DNA of 64,000 bases, taken from assembly GCF_002954385.1 (NCBI RefSeq), contig NZ_MQVY01000002.1, positions 62,001 through 126,000 of the forward strand. Direction: 5' to 3'. Below the pieces are notes generated by a model. The model worked only from the letters and a program-made list of their open reading frames with translations, was not told the origin of the DNA and made no database searches. Both the position numbers and the translations under genes were made by a program. Below, in pieces: positions 9,607 to 18,476 of the stretch (the first letter of the stretch is position 1; each line of letters begins with the position of its first letter). The DNA comes from Tenacibaculum sp. SG-28 (GTDB taxonomy: Bacteria; Bacteroidota; Bacteroidia; Flavobacteriales; Flavobacteriaceae).

Positions 9607-11049
9607 ATGAATAGAAGTAGTGTAAAAGAACTCTTAGAGTCGGATAAATTTTTGCAAGAAATCCATGTAAAAGGATGGGTAAGAACTTTTAGAAGCAATC
9701 GTTTTATAGCGTTAAACGATGGTTCTACAATTCACAACATACAATGTGTGGTTGATTTCGAAAACACAGAGGAAAATCTTTTAAAACGAATCACAACCGG
9801 TGCTGCAGTAAGTATACAAGGTACGCTTGTAGAGAGTGCTGGAAAAGGACAAAAAGTAGAGGTTCAGGTAGATACTATTTCTATTTTAGGAGATGCCGAC
9901 CCTGACGAAGTATCCAAAACTATTTTACAACCAAAACGACATACCTTAGAAAAGTTACGAGAACAAGCGCATTTGCGTATTAGAACAAACACATTCAGTG
10001 CTATCATGCGTGTTCGATCTGCTTTATCATTTGCGGTACACCAGTACTTTCAAAATAATGGCTTCTATTATGTAAATACTCCGATTATTACTGGTTCGGA
10101 TGCAGAGGGTGCCGGTGAAATGTTTCGAGTAACCAATTTTAAAGCCAATGAGGCTCCACTTGATGAAGCTGGAGAAGTGGATTATACCAAAGATTTTTTT
10201 GGAAAGGAGACCAATCTTACGGTTTCTGGACAATTAGAAGCAGAAACCTATGCAATGGGACTAGGGAAAGTATATACCTTCGGACCTACTTTTAGAGCAG
10301 AAAACTCAAATACCACAAGACACCTTGCTGAATTTTGGATGATCGAGCCAGAGGTTGCGTTTAATGATTTAGATGCGAACATGGATTTATCCGAAGATTT
10401 TATTAAATCGGTACTGCAATATGTTTTAGACAACTGCAAAGACGATTTGCAATTTTTAGAGCAGCGATTAGTTCAGGAAGATAAATCAAAGCCCCAAGCA
10501 GAACGAAGCGAGATGCGCTTGTTGGAAAAGCTACATTTTGTGGTAGATAATAATTTTAAGAGAGTTTCATACACCGAAGCTATAGATATCTTGCGCAATT
10601 CGAAACCAAATAAAAAGAAGAAATTTAAGTATCCGGTTGATGCATGGGGAGTAGATTTACAATCAGAACACGAGAGATACCTTGTAGAAAAGCATTTTAA
10701 ATGCCCTGTGATACTATTTGATTACCCTGCAAATATCAAGGCATTTTACATGCGTTTGAATGAAGATGGTAAAACAGTTCGTGCTATGGACGTCTTATTT
10801 CCCGGTATTGGAGAAATGGTAGGTGGATCACAGCGAGAGGAACGCTTGGATGTTTTACAAGAAAAAATGGCTGCATTAGGGATTGCAGAAGAGGAATTAT
10901 GGTGGTATTTAGACACTAGAAAATTTGGAACTGCTGTGCATTCAGGTTTTGGATTAGGATTTGAACGATTGGTACTCTTTACAACAGGTATGAGTAACAT
11001 AAGGGATGTAATACCTTTTCCAAGAACACCACAAAATGCTGCATTCTAA
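9607..11049 (+). CDS. asnS: Asparaginyl-tRNA synthetase
   Basis: Class IIb aminoacyl-tRNA synthetase charging tRNA-Asn. 480 residues. N-terminal OB-fold anticodon-binding domain (about 1-120, with [20 protein letters not shown]), then the catalytic domain with motif 2 [20 protein letters not shown] and motif 3 [15 protein letters not shown] followed by [10 protein letters not shown]. An insertion of about residues 285-345 is usual for AsnRS compared with AspRS. A complete promoter precedes it and a hairpin terminator follows. Confidence 0.97.
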   Translation: MNRSSVKELLESDKFLQEIHVKGWVRTFRSNRFIALNDGSTIHNIQCVVDFENTEENLLKRITTGAAVSIQGTLVESAGKGQKVEVQVDTISILGDADPDEVSKTILQPKRHTLEKLREQAHLRIRTNTFSAIMRVRSALSFAVHQYFQNNGFYYVNTPIITGSDAEGAGEMFRVTNFKANEAPLDEAGEVDYTKDFFGKETNLTVSGQLEAETYAMGLGKVYTFGPTFRAENSNTTRHLAEFWMIEPEVAFNDLDANMDLSEDFIKSVLQYVLDNCKDDLQFLEQRLVQEDKSKPQAERSEMRLLEKLHFVVDNNFKRVSYTEAIDILRNSKPNKKKKFKYPVDAWGVDLQSEHERYLVEKHFKCPVILFDYPANIKAFYMRLNEDGKTVRAMDVLFPGIGEMVGGSQREERLDVLQEKMAALGIAEEELWWYLDTRKFGTAVHSGFGLGFERLVLFTTGMSNIRDVIPFPRTPQNAAF

Positions 11050-11073
11050 TATAAAATAATTTATGCATTTCGT

Positions 11074-11110
11074 AAAAACGTCATTCCAAAAAGAATGGCG
11101 TTTTTATTTT
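11074..11110 (+). terminator. Terminator after asnS
   Basis: A 13-bp stem AAAAACGTCATTC/GAATGGCGTTTTT with one G-U pair (11074-11086 and 11093-11105), loop of 6, T-rich tail. It lies in the upstream part of the longest rpoN ORF, which argues that this part is not translated. Confidence 0.88.
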
Positions 11111-11121
11111 AGTCAAATTCA

Positions 11122-11129
11122 TATCTTTG
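11122..11129 (+). promoter_or_regulatory. -7 element (TATCTTTG) five bases before the rpoN ATG
   Basis: TATCTTTG at 11122-11129 is a perfect TAnnTTTG box. With transcription starting a few bases after it, the message would begin almost at the ATG at 11135, so rpoN may be translated from a leaderless transcript. Confidence 0.55.
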
Positions 11130-11134
11130 TAGAT

Positions 11135-12598
11135 ATGCTAAAACAAAGTTTACATCAAAAATTACTACAAAAGCTGTCTCCTCAACAAATTCAGCTGATG
11201 AAGCTTATTCAACTACCAACGCAGGCTTTCGAGGAAAGATTAAAGCAAGAAATTGAGGAAAATCCTGCATTAGATACTGGTAAGGAAGAAAACATTAACA
11301 AAGAAGATAGTATTGAAAATGATATTGATTATGACGATACTGGAAATGAAAAAATTGATTCCGAAGACATCAATATTGATGAGTATTTAAGTGATGACGA
11401 ATACCCTAGCTATAAAACACAAGCAAACAACTATTCGCAAGATGATGAGGAGAAGCAAGTACCATATGCAGCAGGAACCACATTTCATCAATCGTTAAAA
11501 AATCAGTTAAACACCTACAGAATGGATGAAGAGGAGCGAGTAATTGCAGAATTTTTAGTAGGTAGTATCGATGATAGCGGGTACATACGAAGAGAAATAA
11601 TTGATTTAGTGGATGACTTAGCGTTTACCCAAAATACGTTTACAACTGAAGAAAAAGTAGCCCATGTACTTACTGATATTGTACAAAAATTAGATCCTGT
11701 TGGGGTTGGTGCTTTGAACTTACAAGATTGTTTAATCATACAGCTTAAAAATAAACCGAGCAAAAAAAGTGTCTCACTTGCCATAAAAATATTAGAGGAA
11801 TCTTTTGACCACTTCGTAAAGAAACACTACAGTAAATTAATTGAAAAATATAAAATTTCTGAGGAAGAATTAAAGGAAGTCATCGCAGAAATTAGCAAAT
11901 TGAACCCAAAACCTGGTAATTCCTATGCGGGTAACACAAAAATTGTAGAACAAATTGTTCCTGATTTTAACATCCGTATTGTGGAAGGAAATTTAGAGCT
12001 AACGTTAAACTCTAGAAATGCTCCTGAATTACACGTATCTAAAGCATATAATAATATGCTTCAGAGCTATTCTGATTCTAAGGATAAAAGTAAATCACAA
12101 AAAGATGCAGTACTCTTTATAAAACAAAAATTAGATGCTGCAAAATGGTTTATTGACGCCATAAAACAACGACAACAAACCTTACTGGTTACCATGAATG
12201 AAATAATGAAATACCAGGAAGAGTATTTCCTAACAGGAGACGAACGAAAGTTAAAACCAATGATCTTAAAAGACATTGCTGATAGGATAAATATGGATGT
12301 TTCTACAGTGTCTAGAGTAGCAAATAGCAAATATGTTTCAACGCCTTATGGAACAAAATTAATAAAAGAATTCTTTTCAGAATCGATGAAAAATGACCAA
12401 GGAGAGGATGTTTCTACTAGAGAAATCAAAACTATCTTGCAAAATGTAATTGCTGAAGAAGAAAAAAGAAAACCGCTTACCGATGAAAAACTAGCAAAGA
12501 TTTTAAAGGACAAGGGATATCCAATCGCTAGAAGAACAGTGGCAAAATATAGAGAACAACTAGAGATACCAGTGGCAAGATTAAGAAAAGAAATATAG
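11135..12598 (+). CDS. rpoN: RNA polymerase sigma-54 factor
   Basis: Alternative sigma factor that needs AAA+ activators. The start at 11135 gives MLKQSLHQKLLQKLSPQQIQ, the region I glutamine-rich start; the longer ORF from 11063 would run through the asnS terminator. Order: region I (1-50), an acidic linker (about 60-115), core-binding domain, the helix-turn-helix with DVSTVSRVANSKYV, and the C-terminal RpoN box ARRTVAKYRE that reads the -24 element. About 487 residues. The stop codon shares a base with the GTG start of the next gene. Confidence 0.96.
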   Translation: MLKQSLHQKLLQKLSPQQIQLMKLIQLPTQAFEERLKQEIEENPALDTGKEENINKEDSIENDIDYDDTGNEKIDSEDINIDEYLSDDEYPSYKTQANNYSQDDEEKQVPYAAGTTFHQSLKNQLNTYRMDEEERVIAEFLVGSIDDSGYIRREIIDLVDDLAFTQNTFTTEEKVAHVLTDIVQKLDPVGVGALNLQDCLIIQLKNKPSKKSVSLAIKILEESFDHFVKKHYSKLIEKYKISEEELKEVIAEISKLNPKPGNSYAGNTKIVEQIVPDFNIRIVEGNLELTLNSRNAPELHVSKAYNNMLQSYSDSKDKSKSQKDAVLFIKQKLDAAKWFIDAIKQRQQTLLVTMNEIMKYQEEYFLTGDERKLKPMILKDIADRINMDVSTVSRVANSKYVSTPYGTKLIKEFFSESMKNDQGEDVSTREIKTILQNVIAEEEKRKPLTDEKLAKILKDKGYPIARRTVAKYREQLEIPVARLRKEI

Positions 12599-13199
12599 TG
12601 CGTTTCCAGAAATTTATATCTACAATATTACACCCAATAGTAATGCCTACCATAGGCGTTATTTGTTATTTACTTCTTACACCTGCTACATTACAACAAG
12701 AGCAAAAGCTTACTATACTAACGATTGTATTTATAGCAACTTATGTGATTCCTCTCTTATTGCTGATATTTTTAAAAAGTATTGGATACATAGACTCCTA
12801 CCGCGTATTTAGTATTAGAGAACGAAAAATACCACTATTTTTTATGGTGCTATTATTTTATTTACTCGGCCAATTGTTCGAAAAAATTACAGTTTTCAAC
12901 GATTTAACATTTTTATTTTACGGCATTGATATTGCCTAATTCTAACCTATTTACTTTTTGCATTACGCATAAAATCAAGCTTGCATTTACTATCCATTGG
13001 TGGCGCATCAAGCTACTTTTTAATTTTTGGTCATATTCACGGAATAAATACACTACCGCTAAGTATAATTTTTATACTGTTGGCTGGTATCCTTGGTGCA
13101 TCCCGACTGTATTTACAAGCACATAGCCCAAAAGAGATATACATCGGATTTTTTTTAGGTTTTATCTCACAATTTATTGCTTTAGCATACTATCTATAA
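12598..13199 (+). CDS. PAP2-like membrane phosphatase family protein (one apparent frameshift)
   Basis: Integral membrane protein of about 200 residues with five to six hydrophobic segments, resembling the phosphatidic acid phosphatase type 2 family. The GTG start overlaps the rpoN stop by one base. The frame breaks at GCCTAATT (12935-12941); one more T gives ALILTYLLFALRIKSSLHLL and joins the halves. The final catalytic motif is partly visible as SRLYLQAHSP (SR-x5-H), but the classic PSGH motif is not obvious, so catalytic function is uncertain. Coupling to rpoN in this order is seen in relatives as far as I recall. Confidence 0.6.
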
Positions 13200-13874
13200 A
13201 AAATAAAAGCTAAGCCCAATTTTATACATTTTAGTATCTATAGAAGTACCATCCGTAAGTATTGCATTGTTTAGAATGGGAGTTAAACCATAGTAGAAAT
13301 ACAAGTTAAAAGTACTATACCCTGCTGAGACCGTGAGCCCTGTTTGCCACTTATTATACGAGGAAATATTGGAATAGGATGCATCGTTTTCAGGTGTGCT
13401 AAAACGAAATGAATTTCGAATGGAATAACTTTGTTTCATTCCTAAATAGAAACGCCAGAAGGAATAGCGATTAGCATCGGAATTACGGATTCTTATTTGA
13501 AATGGAATTTCAATAGTATGGGTATTAAACTTATTATTGGTAACATTTCCGTCGGCAACTTGAAATTGCTTATAAGAAGTAGATTCTAGCGGTTGTAGAA
13601 GGTGATTAAACGAATCATACCCATACCCCAGACCGATTGCGAGTGCAAAAGTACCACTAGTTTTTAAAGGTATATCTCGCAGATACCCAAGTGAAATACC
13701 ATAAGAAAAACTACTGCTACCTGCTAGTTCTGGCTGATCGTATAATACGTTATAACTAATATCAAAATACAATTGATCTTCGAGGTAAGGATCTCCTATC
13801 TTTAGGGAATCTTGTTGCGCCCAAACAAAAGAAGCTGTAAAAATAAAAAGTATTGCTATGTATTTTTTAGCCAT
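13194..13874 (-). CDS. Outer-membrane beta-barrel protein, PorT-like
   Basis: A 226-residue secreted protein with signal peptide ending FVWA-QQ and alternating hydrophobic and aromatic strands ending in an aromatic residue (GLSFYFL), as in small outer-membrane barrels of the porin/PorT family. It converges with the PAP2-like gene and overlaps it by six bases. It follows two exbD genes on the same strand but is separated from them by 134 bases. A TAATTTTG -7 box (13885-13892, minus strand) suggests its own promoter. Whether it is a T9SS PorT/SprT component cannot be decided here. Confidence 0.65.
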   Translation of the reverse strand: MAKKYIAILFIFTASFVWAQQDSLKIGDPYLEDQLYFDISYNVLYDQPELAGSSSFSYGISLGYLRDIPLKTSGTFALAIGLGYGYDSFNHLLQPLESTSYKQFQVADGNVTNNKFNTHTIEIPFQIRIRNSDANRYSFWRFYLGMKQSYSIRNSFRFSTPENDASYSNISSYNKWQTGLTVSAGYSTFNLYFYYGLTPILNNAILTDGTSIDTKMYKIGLSFYFL

Positions 13875-13951
13875 AATAAACAGACAAAATTATCCTTAAA
13901 AATAGACAAGAAAAACGAGAAGGACACTATTAATATAAAAAATAAAATTAC

Positions 13952-13983
13952 AAAAAAAGTGCAATCTTAACCGATTGCACTTT
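13952..13983 (-). terminator. Terminator of the exbB-exbD operon
   Basis: A 10-bp stem AAGTGCAATC/GATTGCACTT (13957-13966 and 13973-13982), read on the minus strand into a T7 tract. It lies just after the last exbD. Confidence 0.9.
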
Positions 13984-14008
13984 GTATACTTTAAAATCTG
14001 TACTAAGT

Positions 14009-14479
14009 CTACTTATCAATAGCACCACCTTTATTTACAGATAAACTTAATTTAAGAGCGTTAACATCTCTTAATTTTTCACGTATATCTGCAAGGGTAC
14101 CATAACTTGATTCCTTGTCTGCTTTAATAGAAGTAGTCATAAATGGGACCTCTGCTTCCGATACATTATCTCTTTCTAAGAAAATAAAAGCTGGAATATC
14201 AGAAGGTTCCGCGATTTTATCATTTAACTGTATTCTATTATAGCTGTTACCGTACTTACCATCTTTTGCTTTTCCAACGTAGATTGTACTTACCAAACTC
14301 TTACGCTCTAACTTTTTTACTTCTGTAGAACTTGGAAGTCTTGGAGATTCAATCTGTAAGTCTGATTCTCGCATTACAGTAGTTACCATAAAAAAGAACA
14401 ATAACATAAAAACAATATCTGGTAAAGATGCAGTTGAAACTGCTGGTAAACCTTTTTTCTTCTTTTTAAATTTAGACAT
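14009..14479 (-). CDS. ExbD/TolR-type biopolymer transport protein
   Basis: One-helix energising protein that pairs with ExbB in a proton-driven motor. 156 residues: a basic cytoplasmic start (KFKKKKK), the single membrane helix SLPDIVFMLLFFFMVTT with the essential proton-carrying Asp, then a periplasmic domain. The second ExbD of the operon lies 16 bases upstream. Such paired ExbDs are common in Bacteroidetes TonB systems; no tonB is present in the window. Confidence 0.92.
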   Translation of the reverse strand: MSKFKKKKKGLPAVSTASLPDIVFMLLFFFMVTTVMRESDLQIESPRLPSSTEVKKLERKSLVSTIYVGKAKDGKYGNSYNRIQLNDKIAEPSDIPAFIFLERDNVSEAEVPFMTTSIKADKESSYGTLADIREKLRDVNALKLSLSVNKGGAIDK

Positions 14480-14495
14480 ATTCTAGTTTTTTTAG

Positions 14496-15122
14496 TTATT
14501 GAACGTCTGCTGACTCAATGTCGGTTAACACTTGAGGATACCTATCTTTGATATACTTTACCTTGGCTTTTAAATCTAAGTCTTTGTTGGAGCTTTCTTT
14601 AAACGCTTTTTCAAGCTCTGGAAAACTTATGTTATATTTTTCCATACAAAGACGATTACGAAGCTCGGCATAAGCTTTTAACAACTCATTCTGAACGGCA
14701 ACATAGGTTCCATATTCTGTACCTCGATCACTTTCTACAGATATTACTGCTTTATTAGGGTGATCGGAAGAATCAGGATTTTTATCTCCTTTACAGTAGT
14801 CACAACTTGCTGCTTCACCTTCTCCTCCAATAGGATTCCCAAGACCGCCCCCGTTATCAATAAATTTAAGAGCTGCGTCTTTCAAGTCTTTCAACTCCAT
14901 AACATCACCTTCTACAAAAAGTTCGTTATTTCGATTAATAAGTACAGGAAAAATGTTTTTTTCTTTAATCTTTGGAGGAATATCCGTTGTTTTTTCCGAC
15001 AATTTCTTTGGAATACCGGAATCGACATCCATTGTTGTTGTTACAAGGAAAAAGATAAGTAGCAAGAAAGCAATATCTGCCATTGAACCTGCATTAATTT
15101 CTGGGTTTTCTCTTCTTGCCAT
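14496..15122 (-). CDS. ExbD/TolR-type biopolymer transport protein (long form)
   Basis: Second ExbD-like protein, 208 residues, with the proton-pathway Asp in the membrane helix SMADIAFLLLIFFLVTTTMD. Its periplasmic domain carries an insertion around residues 95-125 containing the cysteine pair CDYCKGD, which the other ExbD lacks; this may bind metal or form a disulfide. It sits six bases after the 145-residue membrane protein gene. Confidence 0.9.
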   Translation of the reverse strand: MARRENPEINAGSMADIAFLLLIFFLVTTTMDVDSGIPKKLSEKTTDIPPKIKEKNIFPVLINRNNELFVEGDVMELKDLKDAALKFIDNGGGLGNPIGGEGEAASCDYCKGDKNPDSSDHPNKAVISVESDRGTEYGTYVAVQNELLKAYAELRNRLCMEKYNISFPELEKAFKESSNKDLDLKAKVKYIKDRYPQVLTDIESADVQ

Positions 15123-15128
15123 ATTCTA

Positions 15129-15566
15129 TTACGATTTTACTATTCCTTTTAATATATCCCAAACAAAAAACACACTGGCAAAAGCTCCTAGAATAATACT
15201 ATATGTAATTCCGGTTCCTACCCATTTAGAAACGCTTCCTTGTTCTGCAAGCACATTATTATCTGCACCCATTACTTGACCATCTGAAGAGGCAAAATAA
15301 CTAACTACAAATAACACACCTAGTACTAAAAGACCTAATAATGTTTTCTTTAACGCTGCTGGGTTTTTGAATAATCCCCATAGCGAGGCAAGAATTGCAA
15401 CTGCAACTACACCAATAAATAGCCAGAGAGAATATCCAACTAACGGTGAGACTGCATTTGAAATTGCCTCCACGTTTTCTTCGTCTATTACGGATACATT
15501 GATATACATTCCTATTCCAATGATAGAAATCAATGCAACCAGTAAGGTTAATATTTTATTGTTCAT
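15129..15566 (-). CDS. Small membrane protein in the exbB-exbD operon, unknown function
   Basis: 145 residues with about four predicted membrane segments: residues 7-27, 46-66, 76-92 and 118-140. No motif I recognise. It lies nine bases after exbB and six before exbD, so it is co-expressed with the motor genes and may be an accessory subunit. Genes at this position are found in many Flavobacteriaceae as far as I recall, but I know of no assigned role. Confidence 0.7.
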   Translation of the reverse strand: MNNKILTLLVALISIIGIGMYINVSVIDEENVEAISNAVSPLVGYSLWLFIGVVAVAILASLWGLFKNPAALKKTLLGLLVLGVLFVVSYFASSDGQVMGADNNVLAEQGSVSKWVGTGITYSIILGAFASVFFVWDILKGIVKS

Positions 15567-15575
15567 ACTCGATTA

Positions 15576-16304
15576 TTATTTTTTATACTTAGCTAATAAG
15601 TCAATTAAAGAAATTGAAGCATCTTCCATGTTATTTACTATACTATCAATTTTAGAAATGATGTAGTTGTAAAATATTTGAAGAATAATGGCAACAATAA
15701 GACCAAATACTGTTGTTAAAAGTGCAATTTTAATACCACCTGCAACTACCGCTGGAGAGATATCGTTTGCAACTGCAATTCTATCAAATGCATCAATCAT
15801 ACCAATTACTGTACCCATGAACCCAAGCATTGGAGCAAGAGCGATAAATAATGATAACCATGAAACGTTCTTTTCTAATAATCCCATTTGAACACCTCCG
15901 TAACCAACAACTGCTTTTTCTGCAGCATCAATTCCTTCTTCACTTCTTTCTAATCCTTGATAGAAGATAGAAGCAACTGGTCCTTTTGTATTTCTACATA
16001 CTTCTTTTGCAGCCTCAACACCACCTGAACTTAACGCCTCATCTACACTAGCAACTAATTTTTTAGTGTTCGTAGTAGCCATATTAAGATAAATGATTCT
16101 TTCGATCGCAATCGCCAAACCTAAAATTAAAGCCACCAATACAATCCCCATAAATTGTGGATCTCCTTCAATAAAACGCTGCTTTAATACTTGGTGAAAA
16201 GTTTGTTCTGCAGCAGCTGCTTCTTCAGCCTGAGCGTATGTTGATTGAATAGCCCCTAAAAACATAAATCCTGCAATAGTCAGGACATTTACTACTTTCT
16301 TCAT
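15576..16304 (-). CDS. exbB: MotA/TolQ/ExbB proton channel family protein
   Basis: Inner-membrane proton channel subunit. 242 residues: N-terminal segment with a signal-like hydrophobic stretch ending TYAQ, a first helix at FMGIVLVALILGLAIAIERI, then a long cytoplasmic loop and two C-terminal helices containing LAPMLGFMGTVIGMIDAF and GIKIALLTTVFGLIVAI, the conserved MotA_ExbB core. First gene of a four-gene operon (exbB, membrane protein, exbD, exbD) ending in a strong terminator. Confidence 0.93.
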   Translation of the reverse strand: MKKVVNVLTIAGFMFLGAIQSTYAQAEEAAAAEQTFHQVLKQRFIEGDPQFMGIVLVALILGLAIAIERIIYLNMATTNTKKLVASVDEALSSGGVEAAKEVCRNTKGPVASIFYQGLERSEEGIDAAEKAVVGYGGVQMGLLEKNVSWLSLFIALAPMLGFMGTVIGMIDAFDRIAVANDISPAVVAGGIKIALLTTVFGLIVAIILQIFYNYIISKIDSIVNNMEDASISLIDLLAKYKK

Positions 16305-16552
16305 TTTGTTATAATTAATTTAAATAGTTAACGTGATAAAAATACAAATTTTACTATGAAACGTATATAAAAACACAAATAAGTTATGGATTACCCCAAT
16401 CTATTCGCAATTTATCATTTCAGAGTGCCAAGTAACAAAAAAATGTTGGATCCTAAAAAAAAATAATGGTTTTATAGCCCAACTACCTTAAAAAAAGCTT
16501 TCAATAAGAATTTCAGGGAATTAAATCAACGCATACTACAAAAAATAGAACC

Positions 16553-17587
16553 TTATGCGCTAATTTCGCCACGTAAGGGCATTTCAAAATATGTTTTAAA
16601 CTCTTCTTTTGCCAAGTTCTCTCCTAAAAGATACATCATTTTAGCAACTGCAGACTCTGTAGTAATGTCTTTTCCGTTAACAATTCCAATATCCTTTAAC
16701 CTGGTGCTCGTTTCATAATGTCCGGGCATAACACTACCACCGGAACATTGGGTAACATTTACAATGTAAACGCCATTGGCAATGAATTTTTCTATAATTT
16801 TCAGAAACCATTCGCTCGTTGGAGCATTACCTGCACCATAGGTTTCTAGCACAATTCCTTTTAATCCTTTGATATTTAAGTAATTAGCAATTACTGCTTC
16901 TGTAATCCCTGGGAAAAGCTTAAGAATTACAATGTTACTACACAGTCTTTTTCTAAAAATAAGCTTATTTTCCTTTTTCGTATTAGCAGTGAGGATAGCA
17001 TGATTAAAATTCAAATGCACACCACTTTCTGCTAATGGCGGATAGTTCATCGAAGAAAATGCCTGAAAATGCTCTGCACTTATTTTTGTGGTTCGGTTAG
17101 CTCGGTACAATTTGTATTCAAAATACAAACCTACCTCTTGAATAATTGGCTCCCCATTATTTTGGGCCGAAGCAATTTCAATAGAAGTAATTAGGTTTTC
17201 TTTGGCATCTGTTCGTAAATCTCCAATTGGTAATTGTGAACCTGTAAAAATTACTGGTTTCTGTAAATTTTCAAACATAAAACTAATAGCAGAGGAAACA
17301 TATGACATGGTATCCGAACCAGTTAAAACAACAAAACCATCAAAATCATTGTATTTATCTGCAATTATTTCAGCTATTTGAATATAGTAAGCAATATTCA
17401 TATCGGAAGAATCAATAGGATTCTTAAAAGAAATCGTATCGATAATACAATTAAGCTGCTGCAGTTCAGGAATTTTGTGCAAGATTTGATCAAAATCAAA
17501 GGCTTTTAATGCTTTTGTTTTGTAGTCTTTTACCATACCAATGGTACCTCCTGTGTATACGATGAGTATTTTGGGTTTACTTGTCAT
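16553..17587 (-). CDS. ansA: Type I L-asparaginase
   Basis: Cytoplasmic asparaginase hydrolysing L-asparagine to aspartate and ammonia. 344 residues without a signal peptide. Catalytic motifs: YTGGTIGMV near the N-terminus (first Thr) and VLTGSDTMSYVSSA (the Thr-Asp pair). The region GGSVMPGHYETS matches the C-terminal domain of the cytoplasmic AnsA type. Upstream of exbB with a 248-base gap in which I see no gene or clear signal. Confidence 0.94.
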   Translation of the reverse strand: MTSKPKILIVYTGGTIGMVKDYKTKALKAFDFDQILHKIPELQQLNCIIDTISFKNPIDSSDMNIAYYIQIAEIIADKYNDFDGFVVLTGSDTMSYVSSAISFMFENLQKPVIFTGSQLPIGDLRTDAKENLITSIEIASAQNNGEPIIQEVGLYFEYKLYRANRTTKISAEHFQAFSSMNYPPLAESGVHLNFNHAILTANTKKENKLIFRKRLCSNIVILKLFPGITEAVIANYLNIKGLKGIVLETYGAGNAPTSEWFLKIIEKFIANGVYIVNVTQCSGGSVMPGHYETSTRLKDIGIVNGKDITTESAVAKMMYLLGENLAKEEFKTYFEMPLRGEISA

Positions 17588-17679
17588 TTTGACATCTAAG
17601 TATTAGTTCTTATATTATGGAATAATTTATGCTGTAAATTTATCAAACAAAATTGATAAAGAATTTAAACTTATAAAAT

Positions 17680-18381
17680 ATGTTAGGATTTTATGTATTA
17701 ATGGGGATTATTTCCCTTTTTAGCTGGACGGTTAGCAATACTTTAAAAAGAAAGTTTGCACAATATTCAAAAATACATCTACAAAATGGAATGAGTGGTG
17801 CTGAAATAGCAACAAAAATGTTGCAAGACCACGGCATCTATGATGTTCAGGTAATCTCTACTCCTGGACGGTTAACCGATCATTACAATCCAAAAAACAA
17901 AACGGTAAATTTGAGCGAGGCAGTATACAACGAAAGAAATGCCTCTGCAGCTGCGGTCGCTGCGCACGAAGTAGGACATGCTGTACAACACGCAAAAGCT
18001 TATAAATGGCTTGAAATGAGATCAAAACTCGTACCTGTAGTTAGCATATCCTCGCGATTCTCAATGTGGATGATTATTGGTGGTATAACGATTGCTCTTG
18101 GTTCAGCTACTCCTCAAATCGGAATGACAATTGGGTATGCAGGATTAGCTTTTATGGCCTTGGGTACCTTATTTAGTTTTATCACCCTGCCAGTAGAATA
18201 CGATGCAAGTAACCGCGCTTTGGCTTGGCTGGAAAATAAACATATGGTTACACGACAGGAATTAGCAGGATCTAAGGACGCCTTAAAATGGGCTGCCAGA
18301 ACTTATTTAGTAGCCGCTTTGGGCTCTTTAGCGATGTTATTTTATTGGGGCCTTCGCTTGATGGCTGCCAATAGAGAGTAA
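17680..18381 (+). CDS. Neutral zinc metallopeptidase, YugP family
   Basis: Membrane-embedded zinc metallopeptidase-like protein, 233 residues. One membrane helix at the N-terminus, the zinc site HEVGHAVQHA (HExxH) near residue 88, then two further hydrophobic segments around 125-165 and a last one at 210-228. The segment EYDASNRALAWLE supplies the downstream acidic ligand expected for the family. Substrates are not known. Confidence 0.9.
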   Translation: MLGFYVLMGIISLFSWTVSNTLKRKFAQYSKIHLQNGMSGAEIATKMLQDHGIYDVQVISTPGRLTDHYNPKNKTVNLSEAVYNERNASAAAVAAHEVGHAVQHAKAYKWLEMRSKLVPVVSISSRFSMWMIIGGITIALGSATPQIGMTIGYAGLAFMALGTLFSFITLPVEYDASNRALAWLENKHMVTRQELAGSKDALKWAARTYLVAALGSLAMLFYWGLRLMAANRE

Positions 18382-18400
18382 CGAGAACTGTACAAAAACA

Positions 18401-18432
18401 AAATGCCTGCAGAAATTGCAGGCATTTTTGTT
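18401..18432 (+). terminator. Terminator after the zinc peptidase gene
   Basis: An 11-bp perfect stem AAATGCCTGCA/TGCAGGCATTT (18401-18411 and 18417-18427) with a T tract. Confidence 0.9.
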
Positions 18433-18476
18433 TTATATGCTATACCGAAAGATAACTTATATTCGAATTATATGCT

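Noticed and set aside
11063-11134. Upstream extension of rpoN
   Set aside because: This stretch contains the asnS terminator and a -7 box; the sigma-54 region I starts at 11135.
13194-16304. Complete TonB system or T9SS motor locus
   Set aside because: No tonB, gldL or gldM-type gene is present; only ExbB/ExbD-type proteins and a barrel.
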